This document shows positions 10,300-19,346 of a stretch of 64,000 nt of DNA, piece by piece. The stretch lies in contig CM066292.1 in NCBI GenBank assembly GCA_033816765.1, positions 2,046,001 through 2,110,000 on the forward strand, read 5' to 3'. The DNA is from Nothopassalora personata. Taxonomy: Eukaryota > Ascomycota > Dothideomycetes > Mycosphaerellales > Mycosphaerellaceae. A program made the position numbers and the translations under genes. The notes under the pieces are model-generated. The model saw only the letters and a list, made by a program, of their open reading frames with translations. It did no database searches and was not told the origin of the DNA. Every line of letters starts with the position of its first letter. The stretch's first letter is position 1.

Positions 10300-11250
10300 G
10301 AGACTAAAGAGGGTATATGTCTTATAGTAGACTCGCTATACTATATATACTAACTCGTATTAATAGGTGAGCCGGCTCAGTCGGACTCGTAGATAGGCAT
10401 CGGCTAGCATAGGCGTCTTAACGCCCTAATTAGATCGTACGCGATTTGGCACCCTACTACCGTAATGTATTACTCTAACGTATTGAGCAAATACAGAGAA
10501 CTTCGTCTTCGCTATAGGCCCTATGTAGTACTAGATAACCCGCCGAGAGTAGACGTTAATACAAGCGTAGATCTGTATCTTAAAGCGCTCGTATTTTAGA
10601 AAGGCATCGATTGACTAGACGTCGTTAGGACCTTCTGCTTTTAGCCTCGCATGCCGCGGTGTTATAGGGTCTCGCATTATAGGATTGCGAGAGACAAAAG
10701 GGACAGGGTTAATCGCACGAGCGAGTGTCCTAATACGGTCGCTAATAAAGTTAGCGAGTCTAGTCTACGAGTCTGTAGACACCGAGTCTGTCCTACCGTC
10801 TAATAATATAATAACTCTTACGCAGCTCTCTTGCTAGCTTACGATAGCCCTAGTCTTGCTAATAGCCACTACTTATAACTTCCTAAAGGACTCGCTGTAT
10901 CTTAGGCTCTACAGCTAGAGCTTGTTCTTTACTAAGACTACGCTTTAATCCAATACCTCTTCGTAGCTCTTAATACTAGCGAAGGGTAAGGTCGAATCTA
11001 TCGAGGCGGAGGATAGCATAAGACTCGCTATCGTCGAGGCTATATTTCTAGAATAGTTCCTCGACTCGCTAGCGTAGCTCGGCCTAGCGAGCCTAGTTAT
11101 AAGCCTAATTATCCTCGCGAGTCCCTCGCCACTCTACGAGTCGCTGGCGGAGGGTCCGTTCGCTAATTCGAACACCGTAGAGATTGAAGAGGTTGTCTCG
11201 AATAGCTGCCTATGTAAATTCAGCGGCAGTCTATAGCTCGATATCGATGC
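10300..11250 (-). pseudogene. Transposase with DDE integrase core (broken)
   Basis: Minus-strand pieces read as a fungal integrase-core protein. An N-terminal helix-turn-helix-like stretch (NLFNLYGVRISERTLRQRL then VEW) is followed by YAILRLDRFDLTLR. In another frame comes the catalytic core: SIDAFLKYERFKIQIYACIN then VYSRRVIQYY-like sequence with the first Asp near 10607, and VRSN where the second catalytic Asp is expected near 10440. Frame changes and many TAG stops show it is dead. The fold matches proteins annotated in fungi as integrase core domain; the transposon superfamily is uncertain. Confidence 0.7.
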
Positions 11251-11515
11251 GAAAGGGCTCTAGATCGATCGCTGGACGTGGCATTGTATAAAGCAATGTA
11301 GCGAGTGTGCTGTCAGACAAATAGCGAGTCTATAAGACAAATAGCGAGTCTATAATAATGAGGATTGAGGATTGCGAATTTTGAATGCGGGTATTTGCCG
11401 GTTTTGTAAGCCTAGGCCACTGTCAAGGGAATGGCAGGGCCTGAGGGCTCCCTCTCCGCCCTCGACCCTTCTCTCCTCCTGCATTCACCACACAACCCAC
11501 TGCACCACGGCCAAG

Positions 11516-12832
11516 ATGCTGTCCGGTGTGCTGCTCTTCAATCAGAAGGGCGAATTGCTCATCCTGCGAGCATTCCGGCAGGACATGCGCCCTCGCCTCG
11601 CCGACGTCTTCCGCATCCAAGTCATCTCCAACCCCCAGATCCGCTCACCCATCCTCACCCTGGGAAGCACGACCTTCAGCCACATCAAGAGCGAGAACAT
11701 CTACATTGTGGGAGTGTCCAAGGGCAATGTCAACAGTGCGCTGGTATTTGAATTCCTGTATAGGCTCGCCCAGCTCGGTAAGAGCTACTTTGGTCGATTC
11801 GATGAGGAAGCTGTCAAGAGCAACTTCGTCATGGTCTACGAGCTGCTCGACGAAATTCTCGACTTTGGATACCCACAGAACACGGAGACGGAGACATTGA
11901 AGATGTACATCACAACCGAAGGCGTCAAGAGCGAGAGGGCATTGGAGGACAGCAGCAAGATCACAATGCAGGCCACAGGCGCATTGAGCTGGAGGAGAGA
12001 AGGCATCAAGTACCGCAAGAATGAGGCATTCGTGGACGTCATCGAAGATGTCAACCTGCTCGTCTCTGCTTCCGGGACCGTCTTGAGAGCAGACGTCAAT
12101 GGAGCCATTGAGATGCGAGCATATCTCTCCGGCACACCGGAATGCAAGTTTGGCCTCAACGATGCCCTCACGCTTGGGAGCCACGGGACGGATATGGCAG
12201 GCCCGATCGGCAATCTTTCGGGCAACAAGGCGACGAAAGCAGCGGCAGGAAGCGTCACCCTCGAGGATGTCTCGCTACACCAGTGCGTGAAGCTCAGCTC
12301 CTTCACCCAAGACCGCACGGTTTCCTTCATCCCACCAGATGGCTCCTTCCAACTCATGAGTTACCGATGCTCCGAGAACGTCAACCTACCATTCAAAGTA
12401 CAGGTCATTGTCAACGAGATCGGAAGGAGCAAGGTGGAATACAGCGTTGCCATACGAGCCAACTATGGTGCGAAGCTCTTCGCTACGAATGTGGTGGTGC
12501 GCATACCCACGCCTCTGAACACTGCCAACACGAGCCACCGGACGTCGCAAGGCAAGGCCAAGTACGTTCCCTCCGAGAACGTGATCGAGTGGAAGATTGC
12601 ACGATTCACAGGACAGAGCGAGTTCGTGCTGTCGGCAGAAGCAGAGCTGAGCGCCATGACTACGCACAAAGCCTGGAGCAGACCGCCGCTGAGTTTGCAA
12701 TTCAGCTTGCTCATGTTCACGAGTTCCGGATTGCTGGTGCGGTACCTCAAGGTGTTCGAGAAGAGCAACTACTCGAGTGTCAAGTGGGTGCGGTACATGA
12801 CTCGAGCTGGCAGCTACGAGATACGGTTCTAA
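11516..12832 (+). CDS. AP-2 adaptor complex subunit mu
   Basis: Single exon, 438 aa, the usual length of the family. AP-2 mu is the medium subunit of the clathrin adaptor that selects cargo at the plasma membrane for endocytosis (yeast Apm4). The N-terminal longin-like domain is complete (MLSGVLLFNQKGELLILRAF, then LADVFRIQVISN, FDEEAVKSNFVMVYELLDEI). The mu-homology domain starts near 170 (LSWRREGIKYRKNEAFVDV, then GTPECKFGLND) and ends WVRYMTRAGSYEIRF. REGIKYRKNE and PECKFGLND favour AP-2 over AP-1. The frame is open further upstream into the transposon end, but ATG 11516 fits the family N-terminus. Its promoter shares the gap with ORC2 that the transposon occupies. Confidence 0.93.
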   Translation: MLSGVLLFNQKGELLILRAFRQDMRPRLADVFRIQVISNPQIRSPILTLGSTTFSHIKSENIYIVGVSKGNVNSALVFEFLYRLAQLGKSYFGRFDEEAVKSNFVMVYELLDEILDFGYPQNTETETLKMYITTEGVKSERALEDSSKITMQATGALSWRREGIKYRKNEAFVDVIEDVNLLVSASGTVLRADVNGAIEMRAYLSGTPECKFGLNDALTLGSHGTDMAGPIGNLSGNKATKAAAGSVTLEDVSLHQCVKLSSFTQDRTVSFIPPDGSFQLMSYRCSENVNLPFKVQVIVNEIGRSKVEYSVAIRANYGAKLFATNVVVRIPTPLNTANTSHRTSQGKAKYVPSENVIEWKIARFTGQSEFVLSAEAELSAMTTHKAWSRPPLSLQFSLLMFTSSGLLVRYLKVFEKSNYSSVKWVRYMTRAGSYEIRF

Positions 12833-13393
12833 GGATCGCGTGGGTCATGACGATACTGGTCACAACGAGGCACGCTGTATGGGTACAGTCCGTCTCCTTG
12901 CCGCATTGATGACACAAGCGAAGGACCAGTGTGCCGCAGAAATTGAGATATGGCGGACTATATATCGTTGGTCTCGAAACGTGTGCATGGTCTCTGAAGG
13001 TACACCGAACCTCAAGTGCCATTGAGCTACAGTTACGAAACACGATGCGGATTCCAACGAACGCCCGGCGAGCGACCGAGCAATCGACGGAGCTCGTGGC
13101 CAAGCGCTCCAATGGCTTGGCTATACTGTTCCACCGAGCCCTATCGTGCCTCGTGGGGTCACGGATTGTGCTGACGTGGCTCAGACGACGTCCCAATTGT
13201 GGAGAGCCTAGGCGTGGATAAAGTGATGCATGTGCAGGTGTGAGCGCCGCGTGAAGGACCTTCACTTCTCGCACCAGCTGCTTTGTGCCCGAATGCACAC
13301 TTCTACAGCGGCTTGACAGCTGCACACTTGCAACACATCATCACTCGACTCGATCGGCTATCAGCTGCCGACTGATCACGACAAGCGCGCAAC
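12833..13393. other. Intergenic region downstream of AP-2 mu
   Basis: About 560 bp with no recognisable gene. Open frames on both strands look like chance frames. Confidence 0.5.
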
Positions 13394-14340
13394 ATGCCTT
13401 CATTGCGGGTGACGCTCGAGGTTGGTCCATGCAGAACCAACAGCGCGAACTCGGCATCGTAGGCATCCACTAGGCGCCCTAGAGGATCCGCATGCGCAGA
13501 GTGCCGCAGCAAGAGACAGAAATGCACGCACGGGAGCGAGGCAGTCATTGACATGTCTGACGAGGACGATGTTGAGAAGACCGTGCAGCTCAGCAAGCAG
13601 AAGTCAGTTGACTCAGGTGACGAAGATGAAGACGACCTTTCAAGCACGGGAACATTCGTCTTAGGAAGTGCTTCACCGGTCATGATCGACCTGGTCGGAG
13701 ATGACGAGGATATGAGCGTGCCGACGGAGGTGTCTCCTGCTGAAGCGACAGTACTTAAACCCCCTGCCGACCCTTTAGATGCTACGGTAGATGAGGTTCA
13801 GGCTTGGACGCAAAGCAGCTTATCGCGTCGGGCAACCGCAACGCCCTACTGGTACAACTAGTTCTCTGGGCCGGTTCTAACACTCGAGAGCTCGTCGCGC
13901 AATACGTTTCTGGCGCCAAAAGACCACCTTCAGCAAGAAGCTCGAGGACGGTCTGACCACGATCCAGGTAGATCAAAGGTCTGCTGGTGCTGATGAGGAG
14001 GCCAAACCCATGCTACGCTGCGCCCGGCTGTATCTGTCCTATCCACTGCTTGTCCTACGCCCTTGCGCTGGAAAGTCTATGGATATTCCGTGGCTGGGCG
14101 TACGTGAGTGAGTGGAGCTTTTTCTCCTTGTGCTTGGCAGCATTATCGACAAAGGCAATTCCAAGCTCTTCGTCGCGAGCGCGTCGAGCACTGTGCGACT
14201 CCCGGAAGAAGTTGCAGTTGACGAGCTTTCTGACGCGCCATGAGATCCGCTGGAAGATGTTGCGAGTGAAGCGACGCGCGCATGTGACAAAGCCGCCTTC
14301 GAAAGTGAAGCTTCCAGTGAGCAAAGGGGGCTTCAGGACT
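13394..14340 (+). pseudogene. Frame-broken gene with a half zinc-cluster-like motif, unknown
   Basis: Plus-strand pieces read as protein but in changing frames. They are: MPSLRVTLEVGPCR up to a TAG; then CAECRSKRQKCTHG (resembling the first half of a Zn2Cys6 cluster) into acidic SVDSGDEDEDDLSSTGTF; then, one frame over, LDAKQLIASGNRNALLVQLV; then FWRQKTTFSKKLEDGLTTIQ and PMLRCARLYLSYPLLVL; a likely GTACGT..CAG intron; then IIDKGNSKLFVASASSTV up to a TGA. At least two frame changes and two stops suggest a decayed gene, or one with sequence errors. No second half of a zinc cluster is visible. A similar short motif occurs at 51.4 kb. Confidence 0.45.
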
Positions 14341-14414
14341 CCATAAAAGACTTGGAGCGCGCCACCGCCTTCAACAACACTATCGACACGACATCACCGC
14401 CAACACCGCGAACA

Positions 14415-15726
14415 ATGGCACAGACACCACCCACCGCCATGGAGATGCACGTCATGACCATCATATCTGTTGTCGGGTGCACAGAGGATGAAGCCAAGCA
14501 GTATCTTGAGGCTGCTGGTGGTGACCTTCAGCAGGCAATCTTGAAGAGTCTCACACCTGCAGCTGCTATCTCTGCGACCGAGGAGCCGCGCCCACCTACA
14601 CTCATCGACGATGCCCTTGAAGCATATGCCGGCAGACTACAGGCTTTGAAGAAGCGAGACAAAGGCGGTGATGTGGTAGCGATATTGGAGATGAAGGGGC
14701 TCAGGGCCTGCCGCGTTCATTCAGAAGATCTGATCGACGCATCACCAGCTTTTGCATCTCTCCTTGCGCTCGAAGGTGACGAGAGCCCCGGTAGACATGG
14801 CGTCCGCCATCTCCTCATGCTCACAGTTAATGAGAGGGAGGGACTGCCAGTGCTGATACGCCACGACATCGACGCGCCCCGTGCTGACGTACAACCTGAC
14901 AAACCTGATGGGGTGCAGACCGACACCCAAGTCAAGCAAGAAAACGGCGAACCGCAACCAATGCACAACGCCCAACCCGACTGGGAGGGTGCTTACGAGT
15001 CCATCTTCCGTATGATTGCAAACTTTCCTGCCAAGCATCACGGCATCCCACAAGACAGCGTTCGTACACGTTGCTGGCGCATACCCAGCATGGCCGTGGT
15101 CCGTCAACGGGGAGACTGTGCGTATAACCCTCCCTCACGTCTATCAAAGCATCGTCTTTAAGTCGCGAGAGCTCGCGTTCGGTCGTCAGATGCAAGAACG
15201 CAAGTTGCTGTGCACCACTATTACCAGCGCACCAAAATAAGGCCCCAACCGCCGCAAGCTCATCCCTGTCAACATGTGGTTCCGTCCGATCAGCTACAGC
15301 GTGGTGAACATCTGGCGCGACTGGATTACACCTCATCTCACACATCTCGACAGCGGCTGTACCACCAAACCTGACATCGAAGACCCCTTGTGCAAGCACG
15401 ACGGCAAATGTCTCACAATAGCCGGCTTTCACCGCACCATCGAACGCGGCGGCGACAGCTACCTGCCAGCTGAGCCGCTCATTGACGAATACTGGCGCGA
15501 AGACCACTTTCCGAACCTGGACGAGCCGATTCTGCGCACAACACTCAAGGAGCTCAAGGGAGCGGCGAGCAGAATCGTCGCGCGTTTACTCAATAGCTCG
15601 TTGCAGTTTGATGGAAAGTATAAGTTGGGATATCTGACTTGCGTTCGGGTCGGTGAGGAGGATGTCCCATGGCAGAAGGGTGTGAAGAAGGAGGTTGATG
15701 GAGATGGGGATGAGGAGATGTGCTGA
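14415..15726 (+). pseudogene. UBA-like-domain protein with one in-frame stop
   Basis: Starts at MAQTPPTAMEMHV. Residues ~10-50 look like a UBA-type ubiquitin-binding helix bundle (TEDEAKQYLEAAGGDLQQAI). An intron 15010-15058 (GTATGA..ACAG, 49 nt) joins WEGAYESIF to FVHVAGAYPAWPWSVNGE. The same frame then continues to the stop at 15724, except for one TAA at 15238-15240 after TSAPK. Sequence on both sides of it looks coding (VRITLPHVYQSIVF before; MWFRPISYSVVNIWRDWI and DEPILRTTLKELKGAASR after), and the end is acidic. A CAA-to-TAA change or a sequencing error would explain it. I do not recognise the C-terminal part. If read through, about 420 aa. Confidence 0.6.
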
Positions 15727-15864
15727 GTGAATTCCCACGCCGACGGCTCAAGCCAAGGTACGGAGATTGCTGCTTGGGTCAGAAATCGTGGGGCTACCTC
15801 AGTATCACTACTGTCACGAGGTCAGCTCAAGAGCCCGCGTAGATGAGACGAGAAGATGTGTTGC

Positions 15865-15905
15865 GTAGACTCTCGAGGCACTCTCGAGGCACTCTCGAGG
15901 CATAC
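15865..15905. repeat. 12-bp tandem repeat, three copies
   Basis: ACTCTCGAGGC repeated three times in a row in the gap between the UBA-like gene and PBN1. Confidence 0.7.
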
Positions 15906-16024
15906 GAGCAGGTCTGAGCTACGGGTGTGACTCTTGGGGCTTAGATCCCTTGGAAGTGGTTTGTGTATCTCTACGACTGCGACCACAGCAGTGACGATAC
16001 CGTATATAGCCAACACGCTCCCAT

Positions 16025-16479
16025 CTACTTCTCCTTCTTCTCGACACTCACCTTCTTCCCCTGCCCCTGTTTCGCGACCGGTCCCAATAACGCCCACATC
16101 ACCCACGCGAACCCCACCATCACCACCAACATCGTTCCCACAGGTACCCATCTCGCACTCTCACTCTCCGGGTCCAGTACAGGCACTTTTAGCGTCTCCA
16201 CTAAATGGTCATTCCCCCACTCTGCAGTTTTCGGGCTAAGGTGGTAAAACATGGTCTTCGGCCCAAACAATCCATCATACCCCAAATTCACCCGATCGAA
16301 AGGGTTCGTCCCCATCTTTAGACCCTCGTCCGCCTCGCACGCCCAGAACACGACTGGCCAGGGAACTTCGAGCTCTGCGTGGCCGGAGGAGGAAGTGCGG
16401 CCCGTGGCGTTGATGTAGCGGAGGTGAGTTGGGATCGTGATGGTCCAATCTTCTCCGTCATGAGCAGGGGGTGAGGAAG

Positions 16480-16511
<32 letters not shown>

Positions 16512-17683
16512 TGGGCCAGCTCGAATAGCGATGCACTCCCCCAACCCTTGATGACCCACTCCGGCGCTTCCAGATCCTGCTCGCCGGAAATTGCACGTAG
16601 GGCTACGAGGTTCTGCGATGCGAGGAAGAGGGCGTCGGAGAATTGATACTTGTCGATGAACAATGTGGAGGGCAGAGTCCAGTAAGCGTGCAGCGCACAA
16701 GAGCCTCCGTCTTTCGGGGGGGCAAGCGCTTGGCGCGGGATGGTGATTTCGAGGTTCGGGTGTAGACCTGTCGGGGCGTGGAATTTCGCTGTGTAGGAGG
16801 ATCCTCCTGCTGGGAGAGGATGATGTCGCGCCGGGAAGGAGAACATGGTAGCTTTGGGCTTTTCGTCTTCGCCTACGACTGTGAGGAAACCGGCCATGGT
16901 GAGGGATTCGGGTTCGGTGGATTTCTCGGGGGAGATGGTGCCGACTTCGAGGCGGTCTGTGGGGGAGAGTTTGCGGGCGGAGAGGGGTTTGTGCTGGTCT
17001 GTCGGGGCTGTGGAGGGAGACCAGAGGATTGCGAGGGTTAGGGCGTGGGAGATTACATCGAAGTCGAGGTCGAGGTATGAGGCTGTTGTGGTGCTTGATA
17101 GGATGTTGCAAAGTTTGCGGAGGGGGGTGTCGGCTTCGAGTTGGGGGCATAGGCTTCCTTGGAGTTTGGCGTTCAGGGTGATGAGATCGGCGGGTTGGTG
17201 GTAGAATTGATATGTCGAGGAGCTGGCGAATCGTTCCGAGAGGACTGGTGGTTTGCTGAAGGAGGTGGAGGCATTGGAACATTTGACTCCATCACCGAGC
17301 ACCTTCTTGAGGGTTGAGCATAGAGATGTCTCGACGCTGTCGTCCTTTTGCTTGAGTGGCGTGAAGAAGGCGTGGAGTCCGGGGGAGATTCTCGAGACGG
17401 TGGGAGAGAATGCGGCATAGTTTTTCCGTGATGCGATTCGAATGTGTAGCTCATGGAAGTCTTTTAGGATTGTTTGTATCTAGCGTTGTCATCAACTACT
17501 GCATCTATCACGATACGAGAGAAATCACACCTCCTTGGGCAATTCGTCGTAGGCAATTGTTATCCGCCGTTCCTCAGCGGCGTTATGCGCTTGAGCATAA
17601 GTCAACTCTGTGTCGCCGACAGTGATGTCTGCAGGGTCGACTCCTGCTCCATTTGGGAGCAGATACGTGGTGCGTTGCCTCAT
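16025..17683 (-). CDS. PBN1: PBN1/PIG-X, stabilising subunit of GPI mannosyltransferase I
   Basis: Two exons, 17683-17531 and 17479-16025, with a 51-nt intron (GTGTGA..CTAG); 535 aa. PBN1 partners the mannosyltransferase GPI14/PIG-M in the ER membrane and is needed for the first mannose of GPI anchors. The short exon gives the family N-terminus MRQRTTYLLPNGAGVDP; the second begins IQTILKDFHELHIRIA and then SRISPGLHAFFTP. The PIG-X core is clear: LHAYWTLPSTLFIDKYQFSD, then LEAPEWVIKGWGSASLFEL. One membrane segment ends the protein (VGTMLVVMVGFAWVMWALL) with a lysine-rich tail. A (GAA)n run at ~16480-16510 codes for a poly-serine tract that is probably length-variable. The GPI-anchored wall protein at 48 kb is a potential client. 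Confidence 0.9.
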
Positions 17684-17746
17684 CTTCGGGTTGACGATGG
17701 TTGCTGATGTTCAAGACAGATCGATCTATGTATGCATCATCATCCA

Positions 17747-18190
17747 TTACCCGAGCAGCCGACGCCAGCCGTGTTCAAGGACCGGGACTAGCGCCGGCTG
17801 CGAGCGAGCCAATGATGCGAGTTGCAATGTCCTGTACCCATCCATGCTCGGGAAGTGCTCGAAAGGATTCCAAAGGTACGTGCCGTACATCTGTTGAGTC
17901 GCAGAAGTGATCAGTAGCCTACAAACGGCAGTGACCGAGATCGTGATAGGCGCCGTCACAAGTTGACCAAACAGTGCAGAGTTCGGCGTCTTCGCATAAC
18001 GAGTCCAGTCGCTCTGTCCAAGACAACCCGACGCCTGCGAACCCACCAGAGACTGCAACCCAAACAGCGCCGCCCAAGAAAGCGCAGTCCCATTCGCCGT
18101 CGAAGGCGTATGCAACAGTGTCCCAGCTCCCCCATTCGTGCCGATCGCCCAGCCCAGAATACCAACATAGAATGTCTTGCGAGTCACCGA
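17747..18190 (-). pseudogene. Fragment of an NCS1-family permease (uracil/allantoin type)
   Basis: About 120 codons read as the middle of an NCS1 nucleobase/allantoin permease: FYVGILGWAIGTNGGAG, then LSWAALFGLQSLVGSQASGC, LGQSDWTRYAKTPNSALFGQ and LVTAPITISVTAVC, which match the TM5-TM8 part of the family. The N-terminal half and the last membrane segments are missing on both sides, and no start codon is suitable. Full members have 500-600 aa and about 12 membrane segments, so this is a remnant. Confidence 0.75.
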
Positions 18191-18539
18191 CGCTACAAGT
18201 TCAGACGTTCCTTCCGCACACTATCTCGATAAGTGCCCGCGAGCAGTCGCTTGTGAAGATTGCTGATAAAGCCATGTTGATCGACGTCGCTTTACAGCCA
18301 ACGCTACACCAGCATGCCCCCCCACATTGGACATTGGACTGGATCCTCCAAAAATGTCCCCAGCCGCAGCTGCAATGGGCAAGGCCAGGGTAGAGCTCGT
18401 GGCTTGCGGGGATGCATGCATGGCCTATCAACCAGAACACGAAAGTTGACCCTGGTCGCTACGGCTCTTAAACATCTCTCACCACCACTCCATCCTCAAA
18501 CCATCATTAAACCCCAAACACCAACCACACCACACCACA
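18191..18539. other. Spacer between two gene fragments
   Basis: No coding pattern I can support. The last ~80 bases look like a C/A-rich fungal 5' leader ending in CACAATGGGC. Confidence 0.45.
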
Positions 18540-19090
18540 ATGGGCTCCATCTCAGAGGAACCAGCAACAACAACCACATCCCCTCCCCGCCTCCGAGATC
18601 GAAGCCGGGAGCAAAGCTAGGATGCCAGCGCACAGTGATTGGGGAAGTATAACGCTCCTCTTCCAAGACGATTGCGGCGGGCTGGAAGTCGAAGATCCCC
18701 AGCGACAGGGACATTTCGTCGCTGCGACGCCCGTGAGGGGCGCATGTGTGGTGAATGTAGGAGATTTGTTGATGAGGTGGAGCAATGGTATGATATCATC
18801 CCATGTCAACCCGGTTCCTTACTCCGCGGACCTTTTGGGCTGTAGATGTGTTGAAATCGACACTTCATCGCGTGACGCTGCCGCCGTTGTCGGATCGATT
18901 TGAGGGCTCGCAGCGGATGACGAGGGCGAGGTATTCGATCCCGTACTTTGTCAGTGCGGATCCGGAGAGTGTGGTGGAGTGTTTGCCGGTTTGTATGGGT
19001 GAGGGCAGGCCGGCGAAGTATGAGCCTGTGACGCAGCGGGAGTATGGGAAGATGAGGGCGAAGGTGCAGTATCGAGATGCGGGCGAGTAG
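18540..19090 (+). pseudogene. 2-oxoglutarate/Fe(II) oxygenase (isopenicillin-N-synthase family), C-terminal half only
   Basis: The second half of an IPNS-like dioxygenase is clear: ARMPAHSDWGSITLLFQDD with the HxD iron ligands, then VVNVGDLLMRWSN, intron 18788-18845 (GTATGA..GTAG), then LKSTLHRVTLPP with the distal His and RARYSIPYF with the RxS 2-oxoglutarate site. The protein should be ~340 aa; everything before the HxD region is missing. An ATG in good context (MGSISEEPATTTT) lies just upstream in a different frame and stops after 26 codons. This looks like a true N-terminus joined to the C-terminal half by an internal deletion. From the first in-frame ATG only 137 aa remain. The iron-binding residues are intact, but function is unlikely. 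Confidence 0.75.
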
Positions 19091-19346
19091 GGGAGACGAG
19101 AGGGAGACGCCAGAGCTAGATAATGCGGCTTGGGCAACATGCGGTTCTATGCACTTCTATGCTGTCATTGTTATCATTACATGTAAGTCTTGGCATGTGT
19201 CTAGATCATGCGCTGCTGCTGTTGTGCAGGAGGCGTCCCGGCCATCATCGATACTGGACACTGCAAGCTTTGGCTTCTAGCTTCGACTTGACTCCAACAG
19301 GTCATGTCAACATGCCATGCAGATGAAGCGCATCATGCTTCCGCGC

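Larger units (their letters stand above)
9589..11420 (-). mobile_element. RIP-degraded DNA transposon with 30-bp perfect terminal inverted repeats
   Basis: The 30 bp at 9589-9618 (GTGGCCTAGGCTTACAAAAC, continuing to AAATAC) are the exact reverse complement of 11391-11420. Size 1832 bp. Both sub-ends carry repeats with ACTCGC or its complement: two ~22-bp copies of AATACTGCTGCGACTCGCCA-like sequence at 9673-9745, and tandem AGACAAATAGCGAGTCTATA at about 11316-11355. The interior encodes a broken integrase-fold transposase on the minus strand. I see no clear target-site duplication. It sits between the ORC2 and AP-2 mu start codons, about 95-100 bp from each. Confidence 0.88.

Noticed and set aside
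11372..11515. N-terminal extension of AP-2 mu into the transposon end
   Set aside because: The frame is open but has no suitable ATG, and the extra residues do not match the family, whose N-terminus is at ATG 11516.
12780..13325. 181-codon minus-strand frame behind AP-2 mu
   Set aside because: No recognisable domain, overlaps the AP-2 mu 3' end, and shows no internal support such as introns or repeats.
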